From NCBI GenBank assembly GCA_022925895.1, contig JAKSYS010000210.1, positions 24,347-88,346 of the forward strand: a stretch of DNA of 64,000 nt, read 5' to 3'. The DNA comes from Fragilaria crotonensis (taxonomy: Eukaryota > Bacillariophyta > Fragilariophyceae > Fragilariales > Fragilariaceae). Below the pieces are notes generated by a model that ran no database searches, was not told the DNA's origin, and worked only from the letters and a program-made list of their open reading frames with translations. This document shows positions 55,795 to 64,000 of this stretch, piece by piece (positions within the stretch are counted from its first letter, which is position 1; each line of letters starts with the position of its first letter). The position numbers and the translations under genes are program-made.

Positions 55795-56856
55795 TTAACC
55801 GTTAACAACAAGGTAGCGTCCTCGAGATCCCGAACTATCCAAAAGAGCATCTACCACCTTCTCCTCGCTCGTTACGTTATACGCCACGTCTTGTCCATCA
55901 TGTACCATAGTAACTGTCTGTCCGACAGAGAGTTTTCCTAGAAGGGTTGACGACTCCTTGATTTCTGCAATTGTTGGACCTGGACCAAATTTCAAACCAA
56001 GTTCCTCAGCATTTCCGAAGATTGGCAATACGACTTTTATGAGTGCAGCAGCTGGCAAAGAAGAACTTTGAGGACCCTTGAGAAGCAAGGACCGTCCTTC
56101 AACATCAGCAGTCGCGGTGAGAGCTTTGACCAATTGACTGGCATTGCAGCCAATGTATTCGGTGCCACCAGGCAACTTGAGAGAATCGACAACAAAACCT
56201 TCACGGACAATCCCCTTCAACGGAGAGCTCTCGGCGATGCCCGTAACTTTGGCGATGCTACCCTTGAACGAAATACCAAGCTTACCGGTCGGCAAGGCCA
56301 CTGTCTTTTCCAAAGGAAGCGTAACCTTCTTCGGCGCGGGGGTATGCTTCGAAGGATTCACAAGGCTCAGACGGCGACCGCTGCTCTCGCAATCTTCTGC
56401 CAATATAACCTCGATCTCCGCGGCAGAATGACCAGAAAGCTCCGTACCATCCTCCAACACAACCTTGTCCACAACATATCCGACACGAAGACTGTGCTTG
56501 AGAGGAGAGTTTGCGTCAACATGCGTGATGGTGGGTTTGCCGTTGATGGTCTGAACGCTTGCTCCTATGCGACCTTCTGGCAAAGCAACGTCAGCATCAT
56601 CAGGCAAGGCGATCTCCATGACAAGCCTGCGGTCCGTTTCTTCAGACGTTTCATTGAGAGTCTCTACCAGCTGTGAAGTGGTTAGATTCTCGACAAAGGT
56701 GCCATCGTTCAAAATAAGGGATTGGAATATATAGCCGTCCTTGACCCTGCCCTTCATCGGCGAATCATCAAGGATTCTAACAACTACTGGCGGCGAGCCT
56801 TTGAAGACAACACCAAGTTTTCCAGCAGGCAAAGGAAGCTTGACAAGTGATGGCAT
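55795..56856 (-). CDS. Protein of four tandem PDZ-like repeats
   Basis: 353 residues, unbroken, start ATG 56856 (MPSLVKLPLPAGKLGVVFKG); the frame opens 11 codons earlier on TTG, preceded by stops. Four repeats of about 80-90 residues share an LPxGKLGxxFKG start, a DSPLKGxVxxGxxV middle and an EgR-L-L end: LPAGKLGVVFKG..DDSPMKGRVKDGYIF; LPEGRIGASV..ANSPLKHSLRVGYVV; LPTGKLGISFKG..ESSPLKGIVREGFVV; ELGLKFGPGP..ESSTLLGKLSVGQTV. These match the PDZ pattern (G-x-x-F, S-x-L-x-G-x-x-x-G-D/Y). No targeting peptide; cytosolic or nuclear scaffold is inferred. The fourth repeat is the most diverged. Confidence 0.75.
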   Translation of the reverse strand: MPSLVKLPLPAGKLGVVFKGSPPVVVRILDDSPMKGRVKDGYIFQSLILNDGTFVENLTTSQLVETLNETSEETDRRLVMEIALPDDADVALPEGRIGASVQTINGKPTITHVDANSPLKHSLRVGYVVDKVVLEDGTELSGHSAAEIEVILAEDCESSGRRLSLVNPSKHTPAPKKVTLPLEKTVALPTGKLGISFKGSIAKVTGIAESSPLKGIVREGFVVDSLKLPGGTEYIGCNASQLVKALTATADVEGRSLLLKGPQSSSLPAAALIKVVLPIFGNAEELGLKFGPGPTIAEIKESSTLLGKLSVGQTVTMVHDGQDVAYNVTSEEKVVDALLDSSGSRGRYLVVNG

Positions 56857-58806
56857 GGTGATGGCTGATGGCTTCTTCGCGGCAGGCAAATTTGACCTCC
56901 ACTATTATGCCACTCTTAAATAACCAAGAAGAGAAAGTGGAGTGCAGAGTCGGGAAGTTGTGTTTCGTTTTTTCATGTGCTTTCTTTACTGGAAGCGCAC
57001 CTCTGTGTGGTAATGAAAGCGACGTTGACGCTACATAACAAAACCCGGACATGATGGGTGTGTGTCCGATTGGCCGCTGGATTTGTTACAGAACCCAAGT
57101 GCCGATCATGTGCAACAGAAAAACATGTGTGTGTCCGGTGTCCGGCGTCTACCACAAACTCGGAAACACACAAGAAAGGCGGGGATGCTCTCACCTGCAG
57201 TTTGTCCTGGGTATTCGTGATCGAATAAATGGTAGGGACGTGTCCACTTCTCTTACGATGTCTACTCCAAGTATCATATTCATATGCATACAACAACTGT
57301 TCGCACTGAACAAAATTTGATTCGAGTTTGCGGCACTGCTGCTTCGCAAGTTGCCAGTTGCAATACGTCAGCAGGTGACGTCAACGTTCGCATCATTGCT
57401 TCGTCCTCATTTTCTGTTGATACTACGGACTAGGAGTGGAAGAGATGATGCGATGATTAAAGAAAGGATGCGTGGACAAGGAAGATTGCCAACACAGCAA
57501 ATCAATGTATTGGGAGATGCAACCATGACGTATGTATAGTAATGTGTTTGCATTGCGGAAGCAACAGCAGCAAGTGGCAGCCAATAGGGTCAACAATGCA
57601 GAAAATCAGGAAAACATAACCAACTCCAATGACCTGGAGCACTGAATGGTTTTCTTAACCCAGGAAGCGGTTTGATGGCACTTTGTTTGCAATGCTCCTA
57701 AAACTATGATGATGCAATAGATAATTGCGTAGCAACGGTCTTTATGCTTTAAAACTACTTTTTCTACTTTAACAATTAGTGGTTCATCATTGACTTAGCT
57801 CAGCAATTGACAAGAAGCAAGAAGAAAGGCATCGACATGCCAAAATCAAAGTAAGAAGCAACATCAAATGATGCTAATTTCTTGCTAAATTCTTCTTTTG
57901 CTTGCTTGTGTATACTAATGAATGATGATGTATTCAGATTGATACATAGTTCAAACCATCCAAAACAATGGCGGAGTGTCAATATGTTATGATATAAAGG
58001 AGTCGGATATGATATCACTATTGCGTCAAAACTTAGGTATTGAGAAATTGCCCGCCATGTCTTGACGTAGGTGGTTACTACTGTCTACATGCAAATGACT
58101 GAAAGACACTCCAACAAGCATGTTCTTTGCGAAACGACAAGATACGCATTTTATGGGACAGAGGGAGGACCTTATACTCCATAAGGTTATTTTCAACTCT
58201 TTTGCCCTTGGGTACGACTCCGCACTACACTGTAGTACTATTCCCCTTGACACTGTGCTTCCCAATCCAAAAACCAGCCAATACAGATAGCAAGTGTCTG
58301 TGTCACTAGCAGAGACCTTCCAAGCCTGACTCAACCATAAGATTGGACAATGCAAAAAGAGTGTGCAACATCCCTGATTTTGCAACTTCCGATGCATCGT
58401 CTGTCTTTACTAGGCTACAAACTGCAATCGCACCAGTTGACGAGAACGGTGTTCCCATTCTTATCATTACGGCCATTGCAACCATTGAGGATGTTATTAC
58501 CGAAGAAGACGGCAGTTACGATGATGGAGACGGAAATGTCCTAGTTGTGGATAACAACTTGCGCCGGTACATAAAAACCCCACCTATTTGGCAACTGGTC
58601 ACATGATGATGAATACGAAGCCACAGTGAATGGAAAGGAGTCGATTTCTTTGTACTGCTGGTAAGGAATACTACTAGTAAACATGATTTTGCCAATCATT
58701 CCTTATTCCTTTACTGGTTTTAGTCCTGCTGGCAAGTGATTGCTGTTACCGCTTGATGATATCATCATAACAATCTTAGCATTACTACTAGAAACATAAT
58801 CCTGTC
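56857..58806. other. Spacer with transposon-like debris
   Basis: No supported gene. 57400-57660 reads in short protein-like pieces (RTRSGRDDAMIKERMRGQ; FALRKQQQQVAANRVNNAEN) separated by stops, consistent with an old element. 58343-58606 holds an 87-codon frame (see separate entry). Confidence 0.45.
58343..58606 (+). CDS. Small hypothetical frame, doubtful
   Basis: 87 codons (MDNAKRVCNIPDFATSDASS; IITAIATIEDVITEEDGSYD), acidic, with coding-like composition but no recognised domain. It lies within apparent transposon debris and may be a remnant of a longer frame. I would not rely on it as a gene. Confidence 0.2.
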   Translation: MDNAKRVCNIPDFATSDASSVFTRLQTAIAPVDENGVPILIITAIATIEDVITEEDGSYDDGDGNVLVVDNNLRRYIKTPPIWQLVT

Positions 58807-59445
58807 TTAAAAGCTACTGTTAGCAAGACAATACCACCAAATTGATGATGTTCTGCTCAACTTATGCATTAAAGATGTGTTCCATGGGGTACTTAGACCT
58901 TTTTGAAATGGTGCAGGTGATGCAAGCATTGTCCGCTTCCATTTGTTGATCAAATATGTCATCATTTCATGGAATCCATAATCCGCCAGTCCGACGTACT
59001 TTTCCACTGCCAAACCAAGAAGTCCAGACTCAAGCCCGCCTGGATAACTTGCTAGTTCAACATCCGAATACACGTTCACTTCCAACATCATGAACGTCAT
59101 GTTGTGCAAGACTCAACAAGTCATGGATGCAGTGTGATCGATTGTGGCTTGCCAGCGGAGAGATTTTCTTAAGTTTTAAAAATCTATCTATCCTTCAATA
59201 CCCCAAACACGCCTTCAATGTCCTTCCATATGGACTCAATTATAGCGCTCCTCTTCATCATATGATAGGACTTCCAGGAAGCCCAGGTTTGGTTGGGGTA
59301 ATGAAACCCGACCACCTGGCTGTGGTAGCGGCTACCATCGCCTTGAAACCCGTTTCGTATATGGCTAGTACATTTCTGCTTTTATTCGGAGAAACTACTG
59401 AGTGTGTCCGGTTGTGTCTACAGTCTACACCACTGGTAATCATCC
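58807..59445 (-). pseudogene. Decayed PIF/Harbinger-like transposase remnant
   Basis: Minus-strand translation gives SAIIESIWKDIEGVFGVLKD, then R-stop-IFKT, and after a frame change LHNMTFMMLEVNVYSDV. These match the C-terminal region of DDE_Tnp_4 (PIF/Harbinger) transposases, where E-S-x-x-K-D-I/V-E-x-x-F-G-x-L-K is followed by I-L-K and then A-L-H-N-M-L. Upstream TGFKAMVAATTARWSGFITP may belong to the same protein. Several stops and shifts exceed those in neighbouring genes, so this copy looks genuinely dead. Ends of the element were not located. Confidence 0.5.
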
Positions 59446-59662
59446 AAATTAATTAGAAACACCCTCTGAACGCATCCACGACTGTGGCAATTCGCTTCGG
59501 TAATTTTACAGCGAAAAAAGTTTGACAAGGTCGACGAGTCACTTCCGCTTGATGCCGGTCACTGAGCTGAAACCTGATCTCTCTCTGTTTCGATTCATTT
59601 TCAGTGTGCCAGTGAAACGAGAATCGTGAAACCTTGTCAAACGAACTAAAAACGCAGATACT

Positions 59663-60709
59663 ATGAGGATTCATTGGATCGTCTCCATCGTTGCGGTGTC
59701 AAACCTTGCCACCCTGGTCATCACACTTGTTGCCACTAGGCTTGCTATGGAAGACAAATCGACACCAATCACAACAGTGTCGTCGACGCTGAACGTAAAC
59801 CGTCGCACTCAAGCGTGCTGTCCTTGTGCACCGACAGGAGCACCCACGAAGACACCGACTAAGGCACCCACCAAGGCACCCGCCAAGGCACCCACCAAGG
59901 CACCCACCAAGGCACCCACAAAGGCGCCCACAAAGGCACCCACAAAGTCACCCACCAAGGTACCCACTCAGGGGTCTACATCCCCTCCGTCACTTACTAC
60001 AATTTGGGTGCCTCCTCTCCGCACAACTTGGCAGTTGCAATACTCCGGACAATTGGACACATCATTCAATGTCGCCATGTATGACATTGACTTGTTCGAT
60101 ACCGATCAATCAATCATCGACAAACTTCACAATGACGGTCGCAAAGTCATTTGCTATTTCAGTGCCGGCAGCTACGAGGACTGGCGTCCCGATAAGGACA
60201 AGTTTACTGCATCTGTCTTGGGAAGTCCGCTCGATGGATGGCCAGGAGAGCGTTGGTTAAACATTCGCAGGTTGGATGTGCTTGGTCCAATCATGAAGGC
60301 TCGGATGGATCTTGCCGTGAGCAAGAAGTGTGATGGAGTTGACCCCGATAATGTTGATGGATACACGAACGAAAATGGAGTCCAACTTACCGCTAGTGAT
60401 CAGTTGGTTTACAACAAGTGGCTCGCCAGCGAAGCCCATGCCCGCGGTCTCTCCATTGGGTTGAAGAATGACTTGAATCAAATTACTGAGTTGGTGAGCC
60501 ACTTCGACTTTGCCATCAACGAGCAATGCTGGTTTTATACGGAGTGCGACTTGCTGAAGCCGTTTGTGGATGCTGGCAAAGCTGTCTTTGGAATCGAGTA
60601 TAGCGGTACTCCATCAACGTTCTGTCCGAAGCTCAATGCCATGAAATTCTCTTCACTCAAGAAGAATTTACAGCTCGATGCCTTTCGAGTTGATTGTCAA
60701 AGTTTCTAG
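59663..60709 (+). CDS. GH114-type glycoside hydrolase with PTK-repeat linker
   Basis: 348 residues, no intron. The N-terminal segment (VSIVAVSNLATLVITLVATR) is a signal peptide or anchor. Residues 55-105 are a (K/T)-A-P-T-K repeat linker, likely O-glycosylated and common in secreted diatom proteins. The catalytic domain runs from about residue 115: WQLQYSGQLDTSFNVAMYDI, KVICYFSAGSYEDWRPD, WPGERWLNIRRLDVLGPI, KKCDGVDPDNVDGYTNENG, LSIGLKNDLNQ, FAINEQCWFYTECD and VFGIEYSG. This is the GH114 pattern (endo-alpha-1,4-polygalactosaminidase and related; a TIM-barrel with conserved Asp/Glu). Likely cell-surface or secreted; target glycan unknown. Convergent with FtsH (160 bp). Confidence 0.85.
   Translation: MRIHWIVSIVAVSNLATLVITLVATRLAMEDKSTPITTVSSTLNVNRRTQACCPCAPTGAPTKTPTKAPTKAPAKAPTKAPTKAPTKAPTKAPTKSPTKVPTQGSTSPPSLTTIWVPPLRTTWQLQYSGQLDTSFNVAMYDIDLFDTDQSIIDKLHNDGRKVICYFSAGSYEDWRPDKDKFTASVLGSPLDGWPGERWLNIRRLDVLGPIMKARMDLAVSKKCDGVDPDNVDGYTNENGVQLTASDQLVYNKWLASEAHARGLSIGLKNDLNQITELVSHFDFAINEQCWFYTECDLLKPFVDAGKAVFGIEYSGTPSTFCPKLNAMKFSSLKKNLQLDAFRVDCQSF
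59840..59968 (+). repeat. 12-bp tandem repeats coding for the APTK linker
   Basis: About ten units of a GCACCCACCAAG-type 12-mer encode A-P-T-K, with single variants (APAK, SPTK, VPT) near the ends. Such an array can change length by slippage and should vary between strains. Confidence 0.9.
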
Positions 60710-60869
60710 CTACTTGACGATTGACAATCTACACCCAGTTCGGCAAACTCACAGACCGTTATTCGAAAAACCTAGTAGCTTATTTGGTGAAGTTTCGCCC
60801 ACATAAGATACGTACAAGATGTCATAGCGTAAAAGTCATTACATGTATTAAAAACACCACCGATCTTAT

Positions 60870-62970
60870 TTATATCATGTTAGGAAGCTGTTGGAAAGGG
60901 AGCTGCTCACGGTTTCTTTCCTCGCCGTAGACTTCATACCCAACGGTCTGCGCCTTGAACTGTACCAGGAGCATCTGGAACTCCTCGGCAGAGACAACTT
61001 CTTGCTCAACCAAGTCCTCCTTCAGCTTCTCCAACAAATCACGGTTCTTCAAGAGAATATTCTTCGCAGTAAGGTAAGCGTTGTTGACCAAGCGTTCCAC
61101 TTCCAGATTGCATTCATCAGTAATGCCTGCACCCCAGGTTGACGACCCACGCATCATTCCCATGAATCCACCACGGTTTGGCTCGGCGACTACGACACGT
61201 CCAACCTTATCTGACATTCCCCATTGCTTGACCATGCGCTTGGCGATGTTGGCAACCTGCTGGATATCGTTAGAAGCACCAGTCGTAGCCATGTCTTCAC
61301 CGTAAATGATTTCTTCTGCCAAACGGCCACCGAGAGCGACAGCGAGCTGCGATTCCAGGTACTGACGAGAGTAGAGGCCAGACTCGAGGCGCGACTCCTG
61401 AGGAGCGAAGAACGTTAATCCCCCCGCTCCGTTGGAGCGTGGAATGATGGAAATCTTCTGAACTTGATCGTAGTCGGGGACCAAGGCTCCAACGATAGCA
61501 TGTCCGGCCTCGTGGTAGGCGACAAGATCGCGCATCTTGGGCAAGGAGTTTCCTCCCTTCTTCTCCAAGCCAACCATGATACGGTCAACAGCGCCATCGA
61601 TCTGTTCCCAACCAATGGTGTCCTTTCCAGCGCGAGCGGCAGAGATAGCCGCCTCGTTCATGAGGTTCTCGAGACTGGCTCCGGAGAATCCTGGTGTGCG
61701 GCGAGAGATTGCTTCGAGGTCAACATCAGGCTCAAAAGGCTTTCCACGAGAGTGGACGCCAAGAATGCGAGTACGGCCCTTGAAGTCTGGAAGGTCGACG
61801 GTGACCTTACGATCGAAACGTCCTGGACGCAGGAGGGCCTTGTCCAAGATATCGAGACGATTGGTGGCAGCGATCGTAATGACACCGGGGTTGCCAGTGA
61901 AACCATCCATCTCAACGAGGATTTGGTTGATAGTTTGTTCTCGCTCGTCATTACCACCACCGTTTCCGGCACCACGTTGGCGACCGACGGCATCAATCTC
62001 ATCAATGAAAATGATGCACGGGGCATTCTTTTTGGCCTGGCCGAAAATGTCACGGACACGCGACGCACCGACACCAACAAACATCTCCACGAACTCAGAA
62101 CCAGAGATGGAGATGAACGGGACGCCGGCTTCACCAGCAACGGCCTTTGCGAGCAAAGTCTTTCCGGTACCTGGAGGTCCATCGAGGATGACACCACGTG
62201 GGATCTGACATCCGTTTTTAGTGTAGGCTTCTGGTTGCTTGAGGAAGTCCACAATTTCCATGAGTTCCAATTTGGCTCCGTCACAGCCGGCAACGTCGTC
62301 AAACGTTACGCCCGTGTCTGGAACCATTTGAATTTGCGCCTTGGACTTGCCAAACCCCATAGGACCTCCACCACCCATGCCTCCAGGCAATTGGCCACCA
62401 CCTTCGCGGCGACTCAAGAAGAAGAGTCCCGCAAAAAGGGCAGCAGGGAAAATAAGAGATTGTGCGAGGTCACCCAAACCACTTGCTTCCTGAGCTGGCA
62501 ATACAGTAACATCAACCTGGTACAAGAGACAGGTGGAATGGTAAGTGAGTTTGAGACGTGGCGATTTCTAGACATAGGCACAAGCAATAGCCACACACCT
62601 TGTGCGAAGTCAGCTGCGCGAGCAGATCAGGATCGTTTGGCAGCGTGTCGATTTTGAGGCGCGATCCGTCAACGTCAACACCCAACAGCTGACTTCCGTC
62701 AGCGGAGAAAGTAACCTTCTCAATCTTGTCAGCATTGACCAGCTTCAAAAAGTCAGAATAACGAACGCCAGATGGTTGCCCCATAGGATTCGAGGAAATA
62801 ACCGGAAGGTCCGAAGTCTGAGTAATTACAGCCGCTGGCTGTGGAGGTGGCAGGTCCATGGCCATGAAGCGAGCTGACGAGGTACGCTGCTGCATTGGGG
62901 AGGACGGAACGAAGGCCACACTGGGATTGGCCATCAATAGGGCGGCTACTGTTGCGACAGCGAATTTCAT
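60870..62970 (-). CDS. FTSH: FtsH-type AAA+ zinc metalloprotease, plastid-targeted
   Basis: Thylakoid-membrane protease that unfolds and degrades damaged membrane proteins, notably photosystem II D1. 672 residues: exon 1 62970-62599, intron 62517-62598, exon 2 62516-60870, unbroken. The N terminus [24 protein letters not shown] is a signal peptide with a VAF-VP plastid cleavage motif. TM segment [20 protein letters not shown]; Walker [20 protein letters not shown]; Walker [14 protein letters not shown]; second region of homology [20 protein letters not shown]; zinc site [32 protein letters not shown]. All catalytic residues are present. Closest in style to chloroplast FtsH1/5 or FtsH2/8; which type needs a tree. 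Confidence 0.95.
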
Positions 62971-64000
62971 TTTGTTTGAAGATTAGGTGGTTGGCACTGA
63001 AAGTGAAAGGGTAATTGTGAGAAGAATCGAGTTGCAACTTAAAAGACTGAGAATGCTGTGGCGTGTGACTGATATAACGGTGATGATTGGATCGAAGTCT
63101 ACTCAGCAGAAGAATTTTGTGACGACGTGCATTTGGAACACCTTTTATTGCCAACTCATTAAAGCGCCGTACTCGAGTACGCATGTCTACATACCTATCC
63201 TACTATATTATAAATTAATTGTGTGCGTGTGTGCGTGTGTGCGTGTGTGCGTCTGTTACGGAGTATGACCACTCTGGGGTACTGGATCAAATGTTGCACT
63301 GTTACGTGGATTACATGTACTACAGGTCTACAGTACATAAACGGACGGTAATTTATGTTGAAACGACAGTGTGTTACGTTACTGAACTACAATACTGTAC
63401 GAATTCAAAGTTACTGGATGGAATACTCATTGAATTTGCTGTGAACAGGTTGCTTGACAAATGCTACTGTAAAATATACCGTGCGATGAACTGCAATACT
63501 GGGGCATGATAAGTACCAGGTACCTGGTACTGTACTTCATGAAGTTTCCTACGTGGGTACCATGGTACTGCATACTGTAGGGGAAAAAGTAGTGATACGG
63601 AGTACGACCAGGTTGGGGGTACTGTACGTCCAGTTTCCTGTAGTAGACACTCCGATCAAATGTGAGGCACCCACTAGTAGATATAATAAATATGTTTTTA
63701 CAATACCGTGACGCTTGGTACTGGTACCTTAATGCATACGTGGTACTGGTACCAGGTACTCCAGTACTGTACCAGCCACGTTGTATTTCATACTGTAGAA
63801 ATAGATGTAGGCCAAGCAGCAAAACCAAATGCCTTCTTCCTTTCTATACACAGTACTGTACTCGGACTACAGTATATGTGTTTATGCCACAAGGTTTTGT
63901 AGGAGAAAAGGTATGTACCTGGTACTGTAGTGGGGAAAGCCCAGACAGATTCAGCGTTTTGGAGCACTACCATACTACAGTGCTCCAATGAATGTACAGT
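62971..64000. other. FtsH upstream region, GTAC-rich
   Basis: No gene is supported. A (TGTGCG)n microsatellite lies at 63211-63253. From 63481 to 63820 I count 16 GTAC tetramers in about 340 bp (roughly 1.3 expected), mostly as GGTACC, AGTACT and TGTACC, and more follow to the window end. Confidence 0.65.
63211..63253 (+). repeat. (GTGTGC)n microsatellite
   Basis: About six units of GTGTGC/TGTGCG with one variant near the end (TGCGTCTG). It lies about 250 bp upstream of the FtsH start. Confidence 0.9.

Noticed and set aside
61464-62657. 397-codon plus-strand frame opposite FtsH
   Set aside because: Antisense to the highly conserved FtsH exon; its openness follows from FtsH codon use.
1-64000. 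CRISPR array, bacterial operon or prophage
   Set aside because: No regularly spaced direct repeats, no Shine-Dalgarno-led gene trains; spliceosomal introns and organelle-targeting peptides show a eukaryotic nuclear origin.

Overview
This is eukaryotic nuclear DNA, most probably from a diatom. Four predicted proteins begin with a signal peptide, and three of those show the F/W-type cleavage motif used for import into complex red-lineage plastids. There is a plant/fungal-type 1,3-beta-glucan synthase of the sort expected for chrysolaminarin synthesis, an HSF-type transcription factor with diatom-like architecture, a PTK-repeat secreted glycoside hydrolase and a transmembrane LRR protein. Introns are few, short (67-215 bp) and GT-AG. 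I cannot name the species from sequence alone.

Layout. 0-2.2 kb: a possible hAT-like terminus, a 589 bp TIR element and a 0.27 kb direct duplication. 2.3-19.6 kb: SET-domain protein, HAD phosphatase, beta-1,3-glucan synthase, Kelch-TM-RING protein, DUF4168-like secreted protein, LMF1-like membrane protein and a multi-TM protein. 20.1-29.0 kb: a full-length 8.8 kb non-LTR retrotransposon (ORF1; ORF2 with endonuclease, reverse transcriptase and RNase H) bounded by 19 bp identical target-site duplications. 29-33.8 kb: gene-poor, with degenerate tandem repeats. 33.8-45.6 kb: HSF factor, ankyrin protein, a non-autonomous hAT-like element, LRR receptor-like protein, plastid RRM-like protein, methyltransferase, plastid lumen-type protein and ribosomal protein eL27. 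46-48.8 kb: a second TA-flanked TIR element and a strand-skewed gene desert. 48.8-64 kb: two paralogous 8-TM proteins flanking a GtrA-like protein, proteasome subunit alpha-3, a four-PDZ-like protein, a decayed PIF/Harbinger-like transposase, GH114 and plastid FtsH.

The genes are mostly housekeeping or single-function and form no evident pathway. Four concern the plastid (HAD phosphatase, RRM-like, lumen-type protein, FtsH), two protein turnover (proteasome, RING) and two extracellular or membrane glycans (glucan synthase, GH114). Neighbouring genes are mostly in opposite orientation, giving nine tight convergent pairs.

Two features dominate. (1) Many coding regions are broken by one-base indels at short homopolymers, including the essential gene for eL27. 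This points to consensus error in the assembly more than to pseudogenes, and affected genes are described as single genes with the break noted. Two other genes carry an in-frame stop exactly where a tyrosine is expected. (2) Spacers that contain promoters are crowded with GTAC palindromes (for example 13 in 200 bp at 5041-5240 and 16 in about 340 bp at 63481-63820), while convergent spacers are near background.
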